Positions 11,944 through 23,160 of a stretch of DNA of 64,000 nt are shown in pieces. Under the pieces are notes generated by a model. It was not told the origin of the DNA and ran no database searches. It saw only the letters and a list, made by a program, of their open reading frames with translations. Within the stretch, counting starts at the first letter, position 1. Each line of letters begins with the position of its first letter. The position numbers and the translations under genes were made by a program. Origin of the DNA: Brachypterus glaber (lineage: Eukaryota > Arthropoda > Insecta > Coleoptera > Kateretidae); NCBI GenBank assembly GCA_958510825.1, contig OY294048.1, forward strand, positions 18,059,589 to 18,123,588, read 5' to 3'.

Positions 11944-12285
11944 TATTTTGTTATGCAAGTGTTATGTTTTGATAAAGAATATGCCAAATGGGCAAAAATA
12001 TATCAAAGAAAACAAATCTAGTTCACTAAAAGCGAGCGATTAGTCTGTTTAAAAAAGTCCTTTAAATGTGCAATAATGCGCACAGCTACCGGTATACTAC
12101 TAATAATATGGTCAGCATTTTTCTTCTTATTTTCATTCAGGGGTGTAAATTAGATTGTTATTACGACTTAAAATAGATCGAAAATATCGACCTAAAAGGA
12201 GCTATATATGGCGTAAATTTTAAAAATATAATGCTTTTTTCTGCCCAGTTCAATGTCACATAAAGTAGGTGTATAATAACATATT
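11944..12285. other. AT-rich stretch without a recognisable gene
   Basis: I see no coding region and no complete repeat in this interval. Confidence 0.35.
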
Positions 12286-12325
12286 ATTAATAGTATACTT
12301 ATTACGCACCGAGTACGCGAACCTA
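12286..12325 (+). mobile_element. ACGCACCGAGTACG foldback element, left part, split by an insertion
   Basis: Contains ATTACGCACCGAGTACGCGA and ACCTA, which continue after the inserted element at 13281 as TAGTTTTCAGTGCACGAGAG. Uninterrupted relatives at about 60318-60415 and 62910-63022 read GAACCTAGTTTTTAGTACAC and GAACCTATTTTCAGTGTAC, fixing the insertion point at a TA. Confidence 0.7.
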
Positions 12326-13280
12326 CACTGTAAAAACTGCATGTAAAATAATGTAAAAATACATGAATTTACATAGTACGGAATAGTAAATTTACTATTT
12401 TGGACTATGAATAATTCATGAATTTATGTAAAAGAACGTAAAATAATGTAAAAGAATGTAAAAGAATGTAAAATAATGTAAAAAATATATTTACATTGAA
12501 GTAAAGTAAAACGAATTTGTATTTCAGCATATATATGTATTTAAAATAGGCCTATTTTAAATACATATATATGCTGAAATACAAATTCGGTTTACTTTAT
12601 TCTACACAGCATACAAGTCAAAAATTAAATATTTTATATTTACATTGATTTACATATTTTTACATAATTTTACAATGTCGGGCTATGTTATTTTAAGACG
12701 CGCGTGCGCTTTGGACAATAACCAAGAAGGCATCGCATCATGAGACGGACCGTTTAATATTGTTATTGTTAGAAAGATAGCGACGCATGCTGCTAGGTTA
12801 AAGTGTTAAAAGTGTAAAAAAAGGTAAATATTATTTATGTACGATATTTAAATGCTTTATTTGTGGCCTAAAATTTACATTCATTATAAATTACGATCTT
12901 TATCAACCAATAGATCTTTAAAGAAAGATGTAAGCAGTGTATACTCGTAAGCGTTTGGTTTATTAAACCAAATGAACTATACGCTACGATATTTCAAAAA
13001 AGCTTTGACACAGAACTTGTAATTTGGAACAAACATTTTCTAAATAGTAAATATTTTTTTTCAAATTTCAAGTCTATGCAAAATATTACCATTCTGGACT
13101 ATGTAATTTTTACCGTTCCGGTCTATGCACAATATTACCGTTATGGACTATGTAATTTTTACTGTTCCGGTCTATGTAAAACATTACCATTACGGACTAT
13201 GTAATTTTTACCATTCCGGTCTGTGGCAACATATTACCATTTACGGACTATATAATTTAAGGTAATTAATTTTTACCGTG
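12326..13280. mobile_element. CACTGTAAAAA word-reiteration element, TA-flanked
   Basis: A 955-bp element with ends CACTGTAAAAA and TTTTTACCGTG and TA on both sides. It is filled with repeated words: ATGTAAAATAATGTAAAA and TTTACAT (12340-12490, 12640-12670), and GGACTATGTAATTTTTACCG / TTCCGGTCTATG repeated about four times (13090-13270). A perfect palindrome lies at 12512-12590. Part of another foldback family (CTACGATATTTCAAAAAAGC onward, about 12972-13080) lies inside it. It is non-coding. The insertion is proven by the split host repeat on either side. Confidence 0.8.
12512..12590. repeat. Near-perfect palindrome, arms about 39 bp
   Basis: The left arm CGAATTTGTATTTCAGCATA...AAAATAGG meets its exact reverse complement with almost no spacer (centre GGCC at about 12551). 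Such a palindrome can extrude as a cruciform. It sits inside the word-reiteration element. Confidence 0.9.
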
Positions 13281-13400
13281 TAGTTTTCAGTGCACGAGAG
13301 TGCTTATTTTTTTACGGGGCCTAGCCAAAAAATGGGCACTGTATTTTTATTTTAACATAAACCACAGTTTTTATAGAAAAAAAAATATATATATTTTTTA
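13281..13400 (+). mobile_element. ACGCACCGAGTACG foldback element, right part
   Basis: Continues the split element: TAGTTTTCAGTGCACGAGAG, TGCTTATTTTTTTACGGGGC and CTAGCC match the relative at about 60350-60395 (GTACACGAGAGTGCTTTTTT, TTACGAGGCATAGCCGAGTA). The closing arm is not clear. Confidence 0.6.
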
Positions 13401-14064
13401 TTTTAATAATTTATTTATGTTATTTTTGACAAAAAAAAAATGGCTTTTGAGTTCAAATGTCATCAGTTTCAATACCAATCAACCAATTAACGTAGACTAT
13501 TTTACTTTCCGAACTAGTGCGAAAAGTCAAATTTTTCGTTTAAATTTCTTACAAAAAGTGGGGCTTACAATAGAATAAAAAATATGTTGTTAGTTACTAC
13601 ATATATTTCAAAAACACGAAAGAGCTTTAAAACATCTTTTTTAATTTAACTTAAATTTCACACCCGTTGGCTCTAATGCAGTTACATCCAATGCTAGCGA
13701 CAGAATAAATCAAATTATTTTTATATCTTTGGATATTTAACAAAGAACAGGTCGTTTAAAGGAAATATATATGCATATAAAATTCTATTTCGATTTAAAC
13801 GTTGGTTTATCCTCCTTATTCTTCATTTATTTGAATTACGACCACTTTATAATTTTTTTTTGAATATTACTTCTTATGATCTACAATCATAAATAGAGAA
13901 AAATGTAAGAATGCCTAGAAAACTTGATGGTCTATTTTAATTTTGACAGTTTTATTATTCTAAATTTCACAAAAAAAATGCAAGAAAGCTCCAGCGCCGC
14001 AGTCGAAAATTTTTACGAATTTCGCCTTTAAGTTCTACATTCTTAATTAAAAAAAAAAGTAAAA
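13401..14064. other. AT-rich stretch without a recognisable gene
   Basis: Nothing coding is recognised. CAGCGCCGCAG-type words occur at about 13991 and again at about 14450 (AGCGCCGCAGGCC), each followed by AAAATTTTTACGAATTT-like sequence. This suggests two copies of a small repeat. Confidence 0.35.
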
Positions 14065-14349
14065 ACCGTGTCGTCTTAAAAACGTCGCTTTTACTTCATA
14101 TTAATGACGTAACTGACGTCGCAGGTACGTTAAAATGTCACAGCCTAATGACGTCAGTTTGCAGACGTCCTGAAGACGTCTTAATTTGGCCAGGGTCATT
14201 TTTAGGACGTCTTTGAAACGCCTTTCAAAGACGTCTCTGGTCCATCTAAAAATAGAGGTCCTGAAGACGTCTTAATTCTGCCAAATGATGTTGGGGACCA
14301 ATATGGACCAAAAAGCCACGTCTTCATGACGACACCTTGCTACCTGGGA
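14065..14349 (+). mobile_element. GACGTC word-reiteration element
   Basis: About 285 bp in which GACGTC or its near relative ACGTCTT occurs over ten times (for example CCTGAAGACGTCTTAATT twice, at about 14169 and 14260). It ends TTGCTACCTGGGAAA, whose reverse complement CCCAGGTAGCAA resembles the start CCCAGATAGCA of the GGATATCC element at 15149. No TIR partner is seen at the left, so the left boundary is approximate. It is non-coding. Confidence 0.6.
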
Positions 14350-14569
14350 AAGCCCTAGCGTAACAGGCAATTTTTTTTACAAACGTTTATTTTAATATTT
14401 TAAAACAGTTTTGCAATTCCAAGTTACACCAAAATGTAAGGAAGATCTAGCGCCGCAGGCCAACATTTTTATGAGTTTAAATATTTATGGTTACTAGGGT
14501 ACGCAATATACAAATCACCTAACAACATACAAAATACAATATTTAATAAATAAAATAAAAAGTAATTAA

Positions 14570-14718
14570 ACCTTTTTAGCAAAAATTCCCTGTTTTTTAA
14601 AGATGTCTAATATTTTCCCTGTATTTTAGACAAAAGTAGCTAAATTCCAGGCTTTCCAAATGATCCCTTTCAATTCCCTGACTTTTCCCTGGTTTCACTG
14701 AACTGTAGGAACCCTGTA
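14570..14718 (-). mobile_element. TTCCCTG word-reiteration element (partial)
   Basis: The word TTCCCTG or TTTCCCTG recurs at about 14586, 14613, 14676, 14687 and 14696, with TTCCAGGC as a related variant near 14655. The right end reads GTAGGAACCCTG followed by TA, reminiscent of the GGTGGGAACCCTG end of the element at 60031-60788. The left end is unclear. Confidence 0.5.
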
Positions 14719-15148
14719 TCAATGACAATTGAAAATTTTGCTAAAAAACTATCAAAACTATTAATTTAATTATATTTTTTATGCATTATAAAAAGGCAGA
14801 TATTTATTGCTTTAAACATTCTTAATATTTAATACCTAATGTCCTAATTCTAATATGTCAAGGGGGCGGTTACCTCCCTGCCCCCCCTGTACGACGAAAT
14901 TACAACTTTGTTATAAAGTACTTTAGTTTTGAATAATTTCATTATGAATAATTTGGGAAATTTAATGTATTTATATTGGTAACAATGACACTAAATTCAA
15001 ATTTTGCATTTGTTTTTTTTATTACAAATTCATAACAGATACAAATTTTTTAAGTTTTAAGTGTATTTTTATAGTTATTTTAAATAAAATTCGACGAGGA
15101 AGGATTAACATGTTCTCCAGTGTACAGAGGTGTCTCAAATGCTTTCAT
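14719..15148. other. AT-rich stretch without a recognisable gene
   Basis: There is a GGGGGCGG...CCCCCCC tract at about 14861-14888. Nothing else is identified. Confidence 0.35.
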
Positions 15149-15765
15149 CCCAGATAGCACATGTTTATACAATGTTTCAATGGATATCCCCAGAATATCC
15201 ATTTTGGGACATCCCCAGGATATACGATTTTGTCTATAGATATCCGTAGGACATCCTCAGGATATACTTTATTACTAAACAAGAAGCCGAGCTACCGTAA
15301 ATCCCAAGGATATCCCGAAGGTATGTTCTGGGGATATACTGTACGTATGTCCTAAGGATAGCTACTAATTATGTACAACTGTCCCCGACAAAAGTGACTA
15401 TCAAATAGTATTGCTTTTATTTATTTTTGTAAAATATTGCTATTAGCAGCTTGCACCTATGAGGGGTAATACTCACGAAATTGTCCAACAAAGCAAAACA
15501 AAATATAAACAAATATTTAATAATAATTGTGGAAAAAACTTACACACATAAACAGACTACAAACACCAACATCTGACATTAAAGTCACGAAAAACGCGGT
15601 AAATTTAAAATAAAAGGAAAAGCCATCGTAGGATATCTCAGGGATATCCCGAAAGTATATCCACGGGACATCCCCTCGGGACGTCCCTGCGATGTATATC
15701 CTTGTGATATACTGGAAATATATTCTCAGGACATACCTTTTGGGATATCCTTGGGATATTGTGAG
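15149..15765. mobile_element. GGATATCC word-reiteration element
   Basis: Begins CCCAGATAGCAC. Variants of GGATATCC or GGGACATCC occur over twenty times, in two clusters (about 15180-15360 and 15628-15755) separated by an AT-rich middle of about 270 bp. The first cluster keeps a frame open by chance (15161-15355). The layout, word clusters near both ends and a plain centre, resembles the subterminal repeats that transposases such as those of hAT elements bind. That role is inference. Confidence 0.65.
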
Positions 15766-16879
15766 CTAAATCAAACACAAGACAACACAAAACATATTTA
15801 TTATTATTTTATAAGAATTTTACCTGTTTTTAGCTCTTAAGATACTGTGGATACAAAATATTAAAATTTTTAGAAACTTTATGTTAATTTTCATTTGATT
15901 TTGTTCCACTTATAAACGAAAAAATCCCCATAAATCTTTTGCAATGAATAAAAGCTACTAGCTACTACGACAATAAGCTAAAATATCAAGACCGCGTTGG
16001 AGTTGTTGATTCTGGCGAAATCCAAATCAAAAAATAAAAAAGCATACTAACAATTTCGTAAATGCACGAAAGCTGAAAATTTATATTTTTATTTGGAATA
16101 TATTGCTAAAAAGTCAATGGTTTTAACTAAACAATTTAATAACTTTTCGGAAAATGCACCCAAGGAAGTATATTTAGCAATCAAGCTAATAATAAATGTT
16201 ATAAATTTTATAATTTAAAACGCGTAAAAAAATAGTATTTTATACTCGCAGGTAAAGTAACTTTTTCTGTCTCATATATTTTTACCGTAATCGCTTCGCT
16301 AGGCTAACGAGCGGACGAACGGTTTGTCAAACCAATAATTCTACATGGAATAGTTTTACTTCCCCTTCTAGTATAAGAATGTTATTACCAAAGATTTTCC
16401 GCCTCAATATATCTACTTTTACAAAATTTTAATATTTTTCTTTGTTCTCGAGATATACATGGAGGGGAATTTAAAAAAAAGTCACCCGGTGTACTTTTAC
16501 CCACCGGTCAATAAATTAATCTAATGATAGCCAAAACAACCAGGCCAGGCCAGTTTTCTTAAATTAGAAGTTTATAGGAATTTTTCTCCTATCTTCTATC
16601 TAATTTTATTGCACGGAAAATTGAGTTTAGGTCTCGGTGAGAACTTTGTAATTAAAAGAAAATTTATTTTTCTTCTTTTTAATGGAAACTTTGTAATCCC
16701 ATTAGGATATTGTAGCTATTTGAAAGGGAAGTAATTAGGGACTAGAACTTGTCTTATTATATTATTCACAGCGCCAGCGCTAGAATAATATTATACGGTA
16801 GTTTCCAATTTAAAAAAAAAAAAATCAAAAATCGTCCTAGACAAAAAATTCTTGGATATAAATTTGTTTCATGAAAAAA
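15766..16879. other. AT-rich stretch without a recognisable gene
   Basis: No coding region is recognised. Around 16270-16330 there is a short GC-richer piece (TCGCTTCGCTAGGCTAACGA) like the loops of the small foldback elements elsewhere in the window. Confidence 0.35.
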
Positions 16880-17232
16880 TAAGCAACTATTTTTTCAAAT
16901 GTCCGTCTGTCCGTCTGTGCGATGTCACGAATTTTGTAGACAGATAACTAAGAACGAATAATCCGATCGTATTGAAATTTTCAGAAAAAATCAAGTTCCA
17001 TGAGTGGAAGATCCCTATTGTTTTTAAAAGTAATCCCCTCAAAAACAAAAAAGGTATTAAAAAAAATTAACTTTTTTTTCGAACAATTTTTTTTTAATAA
17101 CAGATCTTAAAAACATGTAATTTTTTTGTTATTTTTTAATTTTTTTTTTTAAGTATATGGAAAATGCAATATACTATTTACTGTGAATAACATATAATGG
17201 AATGCGTAGCATTACATATCTTTACGGCTTGT
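16880..17232 (+). repeat. Dispersed repeat with TGTCCGTCTG start and AGCATTACA end
   Basis: It contains TGTCCGTCTGTCCGTCTG, then CCGATCGTATTGAAATTTTC and, at the end, GGAATGCGTAGCATTACAT with CTTTACGGCTTGTTA. The same three blocks occur in order at 56050-57800. It is non-coding and probably a non-autonomous element or SINE-like repeat. Its ends are not defined. Confidence 0.6.
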
Positions 17233-17394
17233 TACTACCTTACTACTATAATCTAATTTTATTCTTCCAATACCATGGTCGTATAATGGGTATCAACAAA
17301 AGTATTGCCTACTAATTGTCTGCATAAGTATACTGCTATCTTGCGTAGTAGGGCAGTATAAGACACAACTTTTAAAATTTTATGAGGATTATAC

Positions 17395-17770
17395 AGTGCG
17401 TGTCAAAGATATCAACTTAAAATTTGGAGCAAGCAAATAACGTAACTAAATTTTTTTTTGGTATATATTTAATATGTGTAAGGGTCATAGTTAAGGAGGG
17501 ATTTTTAATGGAGGGGCACCACTCACTCGACAAGTTAAAACAAAATATTTTTTTTAATTAAATTTAAATTACATAAATAAAAGTTAAAAAAATATAAAAA
17601 ACTCCTTTACATCTAAAAAAAATAGAAATTAAATATTCAGAAAAAAAAAATTAATAATGATGTATCACACGACCCCCTTTTATTAAAAAAATGTTACCTC
17701 TTGCCCCCATGTCTCCATTATGCCCCCTAAAAGTATCAAATATGTACCTAAAAATAATGTAAGAAGTTAA
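17395..17770. mobile_element. Decayed CAGTGCGG-type foldback element, copy 3
   Basis: Starts TACAGTGCGTGTCAAAGATA and keeps GTATCACACGACCCCCTTTT and TTGCCCCCATGTCTCCATTA, matching inner parts of the 983-1684 copy. The right terminus is lost. Confidence 0.5.
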
Positions 17771-17829
17771 AAAAAAAATCAGACAGGTTGATTTTTATTT
17801 TTAATTTTGCAAATTTTGGTTTACACCAA

Positions 17830-18045
17830 ATGTTATCACAAGTTTCACCCCCTTGCACCCACCCATTCCCATTTTTTTAAAATAGCCACACATTTTTTTA
17901 TAAGCCCATTGCCAAATACGGCTTTATCATACACCGTTAGAAAGCTTATTAAATAACCTTTTCAACGATATGTCACAAGGGGTAGGTTGCTATTTAAAAA
18001 AAAGTTGTGATGGGAGTGTGCAAGGGGGTGAAAATAAATAGAATA
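17830..18045. repeat. Inverted repeat, arms about 50 bp
   Basis: TTTCACCCCCTTGCACCC...CCCATTTTTTTAAAATAGCC at about 17842-17888 pairs with GCTATTTAAAAAAAAGTTGT...GGGAGTGTGCAAGGGGGTGA at about 17991-18033. It is probably another foldback element. Confidence 0.65.
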
Positions 18046-18284
18046 TTGTTTTACTAAGAGTAAAAAAAAGCACTTTTTCTCTGAGTGAAACATGCTATTT
18101 TTTCTTCATGCATCCTATATATTTTTTTAAATATTAATTTTTGAATTTAATTTATTCAGTAATAAAGTATGTTTTTTTTATTAAAATAGGCCAATGAAAC
18201 CTTTCCGAAATAAACTTAAACCTTCCTTAGCTCATTTAAAAACTTTTTTGTAGGCTAAATCGTACACTTTTCGTGATTTCAAAT

Positions 18285-18349
18285 CAAATTTCAAATGCTA
18301 CATTAGACAAGTTACCATCGAACCGGTCTAATGTAGCATTTGAAATTTC
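18285..18349. repeat. Hairpin with 24-bp arms
   Basis: AATTTCAAATGCTACATTAG pairs with its exact reverse complement at about 18327-18347 across a loop of about 17 bp. Confidence 0.8.
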
Positions 18350-19309
18350 ATGGAATCCAGTCCCCGCGGTTGAAGGACATTTTTTCATTCATGCAATGTA
18401 GCATTGAGATTTGTGTTAGACTGTACATTATGGCTGCTCTCTTTGTGCCATGAAGAATTGTGGCAGACTATACAGTAAGGATATTCTCTTTGCAGTGTTA
18501 TCCTGAATTTTTAAATTTGATTCTACTTGCCTTAGAATGAACAAGGTGGCAGAAATAATAGTTTGTTCAATTTCTATAAAAGGAGGAATCCTATCAGTTG
18601 AGGGGAGAGTGGTCCCTACTTTAAGAATTATTGAACAAAATATGTATCTGTGCTTTACAGTGGTTGGGAAGTCACTATAAGCCAGTGGTCTACAGAAGGT
18701 AATATGCACAGTGAGCATTTGGCCTGCTTGCAAGTGATATTATCATGCATTAGTGTGGTATTATCTCCCTTCAATATGAACTTGCAAGACTGGGATCAGG
18801 GATGGCCTGCATGGGAACGAAACCTATATTGGGTGTTACAAGAAAGCAGGTAACGACAGCTCTCGATGAGTGGGCTTATGCCAAGCTAAACACGGAAAGA
18901 AATTAGTGGGCTCTGCGCTATACATTATAAGATATTTGGTAACAGTGGCAAATTATAGTGATTTAAGCTATAGATTATAAGGGACACAATAACTAATAAT
19001 GTTAAAAATAAATTGGAAACGATTATATATATTACAGACACGATTATATTTATTACAGGCACTATTATAAATTTACAGAAATTTTATTATATTATAAAAA
19101 TTATTAGCACGGACAATAATTAAATCTATTTAAGCTATAAATGCCATACTATTTGTTATATTTTATTATTCACTAAACAATTAAAGTATTTCATATAAAT
19201 TTTTACATTGACTGCCATAATTGTAAGAGAAAGCCTTGTATTTATATAATAAGCGATTATAATTTGCTTGGTATGTGTGTTATAGCGCTCCTAGCTATAA
19301 TTTTTTTTT
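18350..19309. other. Less AT-rich stretch of unknown origin
   Basis: The part at about 18400-18900 is markedly less AT-rich than the surroundings and has open frames on both strands (minus 18428-18733, plus 18650-18853). Neither matches a family I recognise. The composition suggests a decayed mobile element or a gene fragment. From 18950 to 19260 the sequence is AT-rich with repeated CTATAAATTATAAG-like words. Confidence 0.35.
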
Positions 19310-19786
19310 TCCGTGAAGGAGCAATGGAGAACGGTCGACGGGTGCCGGCAATTTAAGGACTTCCTGGCTGGTCCAAGCAAATAAAAAACCGACTGGTTGC
19401 TGGAAAAAGGAAGGACTGCACTTTGACAACTTGTAGGGGTCCTCACGGGCCATTGAAAGCTTAGGAAGCACCTGGTAATAATGCGGATTCTATGCCCAAA
19501 GTGCTAAGAGAAACATCCTCTTATTACTTAGCCTAGTGTGTCAGATATGACAGGATCAGGTTGCAAGTCTTTGAAACTCAAAGACTCAACCAAGAGGAAC
19601 TAAGAGACCTTCCTTGGGCCAATATCCTGACTTTTATTGGAAGGATAGGAAGGTTCAAGGAGGACTTAAATTAGTAAATGGCTGGGATCGCCTAGGGTGA
19701 CAAAAAGGCCCATAAATGGCCTAGTTCTCCGGCTTTGGCCAACCCAAAAATTTACTACTACCTACTACTACTACTACTATCCCCTT
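19310..19786 (+). pseudogene. Decayed 3' end of a LINE (C-terminal tail of the ORF2 protein)
   Basis: With frame breaks, the translation shows ETSSYYLA, then DRIRLQVFETQ, then EELRDLPWANILTFIGRIGR. This resembles the conserved tail found after the zinc-knuckle/RNase H region in several insect LINE ORF2 proteins (a leucine-rich DLPW..IL.FI segment). The segment ends in (CTA)n at about 19760-19780, which would be the 3' tail. The higher GC content also sets it apart. Stops and frameshifts make it a relic. The clade cannot be fixed from so little sequence. Confidence 0.65.
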
Positions 19787-20404
19787 CAACTTTTTTTTTC
19801 ACTACCACTCTCTAGTAAGGGACATGTATTATACTGTATGATTAGCTAGAAGAAAATATCTCACTGAAACTTTTAGTGGTCAGAATAAGATGATATCATT
19901 ATCTTCCTCTCCTAACTTTATGTTTATAAAGCGCTGACTACATTATCTTTCATATTGTTTGGATGCTATATATAGTCTACCTATATTCTGCTATACACTA
20001 GGAAAAGTTATTATTAAATTAACAATTAAAACATACGCTTTGAGTTACCAATGTTTATTGCTGTAGATAAATATTAAAAAAAAAAATGTAAAATTATGAC
20101 AAGTATGTGTTTTTTTGCAACTGATTTGTTGTAATTTTTACAATATATTGTTTTTCAGAATTGTTTTATTATAAATATTACAAAATCATTCTATGGTAAA
20201 TAGCAAGTTCCGTGATCGGCAGAATCACAAGTTTGTTGTATAGTGTTGTGTAGTGTAGTGTTGTTTAATTTCTTGTAATTTTTATACTAGATTTAGGGTA
20301 AATATTTTTAATATTGTTGTAATTAATTACAATAAATATTTTGTATTTTTCATGTTATACTATTGTAAAAATTACAATTATTTTCAATTATTGGAGAAAT
20401 GGTA
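19787..20404. other. AT-rich stretch without a recognisable gene
   Basis: Contains several TTGTAATTTTTACAATATA-like words (about 20090-20395), possibly a small word-reiteration repeat. Nothing else is identified. Confidence 0.35.
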
Positions 20405-22066
20405 AAGTGAAAATAAGTAACCAAGTCCTTTTTTGGTAATAAGGTTTACCACACAAACCAAAAAAAAACCCTACTTATTATATGGACTTTTTAAAATGTT
20501 TTGATGGATTTTCACGTTTCACTTATTTGCAGGTGGCGACGTTGCCACTATCAAATCCAGCTTAGACAATAGAAAGCTATAGATTAATAACAATCCGATG
20601 GTATGTACACAGCATATTTTTCGGTCCAAATTGTTAGTTTTCTATATCAAATTTCGATTAGGAAATATATAAATGTTACTTTTTGGAATAGGAAATGCCC
20701 TTCCGAAGGCAATATATTATTTTTATGTTGAATAGAGATACATTTCTTATGTTGATCCAACATTGCGCTACGAATATTATGCATCTATGGTCCCAGGTTT
20801 TGTCTGAGATTTTTACGAAACATAACCTAAAAATTTTTTGGCGATAATTTTACGAATACAACTGCAATTTTCGTTTTAAAAAGTGATTGTTTTATTGTTT
20901 TGTGTCGCTATTGTTATAAGAAAAATGCCGAAACCTTTGAGCTTGCAGAGCAAACAGTTAGTCGCGTCGCTAATACGTTATTTTGAGAGGGAAAGGGAGA
21001 ACGATGGCCCTTTTATCCCATTAAACTCCGTAAGAGAGGTAAGCTAATGATAAATAATAAAAGTACATTAAAATCTACCTAAACTATTGGTAGATAATCG
21101 TTAAAAGCAAAAACAACAAGCCTGAGAGAAAATTTACATAGTTACACTCGAGAGGTTTATTTATTGGACAATCCTATTCAACAATCTTTTGCAATCCTTG
21201 ACAATTCCTAACAATCTGTGACAATCATCCACAATCATCTTCCTCCTCCAAAGTCATCTTCAATCTTAAAATTTTTCCCCCTGGGGTAAAGCTTTTTTTT
21301 AGTTTCAGAGTTAAAGACCTTTTTTTTAGTTTTTATAAAAACTAAATAAATAAAAACTAAAATGACCCACAATCCTTTTGACAGTCTTCCACAATATTTT
21401 ATTCTTATAATCCTTGTACACTTCTTTTTCAATAAATAAACCCCTTGGTTACACAATTACATAATATTTACATAATATGTAAGATTCATTTATTTTTGCG
21501 ATACAAAAGTTTAGATAGGTAGTTTAATAAAATTTCAAAAATATATTTTTATTATAGTAGATGTACAATAGTAAAAATTTAATCTTTTAACCTCATTTTA
21601 ATAATTTTTATTTAATTTTAATAATTTTTATTTAATTTTAATAATTTTAGCGAGCAGCTGATGCTCTAGGTTTGAGCCTTAAGACAGTACAAAGAGTTTC
21701 GTCTGATGTGAAGAAGAATGTTGTGTCAACCCCTCCAAAAAACCCCAGAAAAGATGCGATAAGGCCAGTGGTGGATGTAGATGGTGCAACATGCAATGCG
21801 ATTAGAAGGCAAATTTACACGATGTATGAAGATAGTAAGTTAAATTTTTGTTTTATTGATACCTGTTTTTTATACCCATATTAGATTATCATTTATTTGC
21901 TCAGAAATACCCTGAAGGGTGTTGAACATGTCAAAATTACAAATACATATAATTATTACAATATTAATATATAATTATATAATTATAACTATCATAGCAA
22001 ACTTTTGATTACCACAACCTTATTAAGAAGCTCTTTGTAACCTATTCTGTAGGACAGGGCCCCACA

Positions 22067-22347
22067 TACATAGGCGCCGACTTTTCAAAATCCCAGAGGA
22101 GGCCCAAATTTTTTTTACCAGTTTTATAACTGCTTAGAGGTCAAGATAAATAAAATAAATAAATAAGTAACAAAAATATATAAAATATACATTTTCATTA
22201 AATGAAAAATAGAGTAACAATATATTTAAAAAATGTGAAGCTTTTATAATTAAAAGTATAGACAATATTCCAAGAGAGGGCTCGGCCCCTTGCTATGAGT
22301 TCAGGGGGCCATGACCCCTGGCCCCCGGAGTTGGCGCCTATGCCCAC
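22067..22347. mobile_element. GGCGCC-ended inverted-repeat element inside the transposase gene
   Basis: CATAGGCGCCGACTTTTC at the left pairs with GGAGTTGGCGCCTATG at the right. The arms are short and the GC content changes abruptly at both ends. It lies exactly where the missing transposase segment would be. Confidence 0.55.
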
Positions 22348-22647
22348 AAATTTAATTGGGCCCCATCTCTTCAAGAGACCCCCCATCCTACTCTAGGCAT
22401 GGCAGATTGCCAGAAACCAGGCTAAACAAGCAACAAATATTATATTATAATTTTTAGAAATAAACCCCCAAGAATTTACAAGGTGGACCAACTAGCTGAA
22501 GAATATGGTCATACTATATTAAGATTACCTCCATACCATTGCATGTTTAATCCCATTGAGATGGTGAGGGGCATCACCAAAACTTACTATAATAGACATA
22601 TTGGAAGAGATGGTAAGTGTGAAGTCATAGATAGGAATAGGTATGAG

Positions 22648-22996
22648 CTATTTTTAATTAATGGGGGTTTAGGGGGGTCCTTGGTCAATTTTCGGATTTT
22701 TCCTGGGAGCGTGGGTGGATACTCCATGTACATGCCAAATTTCAAGTTTCTAGCTATTTTAGAAGTGTTTTTAATAAATGGGGGGGGGTTAGGGGGGGTC
22801 AGTGGTCAATTTTCGGATTTTTCCTGGGAGCGTGGGGGGATACTACATGTACATGCCAAATTTCAAGTTTCTAGCTATTTTAGAAGTGTTTTTAATAAAT
22901 GGGGGGGTTAGGGGGGGTCGGTGGTCAATTTTCGGATTTTTCCTGGGAGCGTGGGGGATACTTCATGTACATGCCAAATTTCAAGTTTCTAGCTTA
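22648..22996 (+). repeat. Minisatellite, 3 copies of about 120 bp, in an intron
   Basis: Each unit contains GGTCAATTTTCGGATTTTTC, CTGGGAGCGTGGG, GTACATGCCAAATTTCAAGT and a run of G. Unit starts are near 22683, 22804 and 22923. The open frames across it are by-products of the repeat. Confidence 0.9.
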
Positions 22997-23070
22997 TCTG
23001 AAAGTGGGTCTTCAAACCCGGACAACCCTACATACATACCCAGGTTTTTTCTCCTTTATTGTATAGATTA

Positions 23071-23160
23071 ATTTAGCTTATTATTTATTTATTTTGGCAT
23101 CATACAGTATTGTAGAGCCCAAAATAAGCTTCTGGATTGCGCTAGGGGCCAAAAATATAC
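23071..23160 (-). repeat. LINE 3'-end fragment, minus strand
   Basis: On the minus strand it reads GGCCCCTAGCGCAATCCAGA, AGCTTATTTTGGGCTCTACA and then an AAATAAATAAATAATAA tail. A close relative lies at about 26870-26945. Sequence followed by an A-rich tail is typical of a LINE 3' end. The clade is unknown. Confidence 0.6.

Noticed and set aside
15161..15355. Open frame rich in Gly-Tyr
   Set aside because: Chance reading of GGATATCC repeats.
18428..18853. Open frames on both strands in a GC-richer segment, considered as a host gene exon
   Set aside because: No recognisable domain, no convincing splice context, and both strands are open; left as unassigned.
22483..22911. 142-residue open frame
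   Set aside because: Only its first part (to 22612) is a transposase exon; the rest reads through a donor site into the intron minisatellite.
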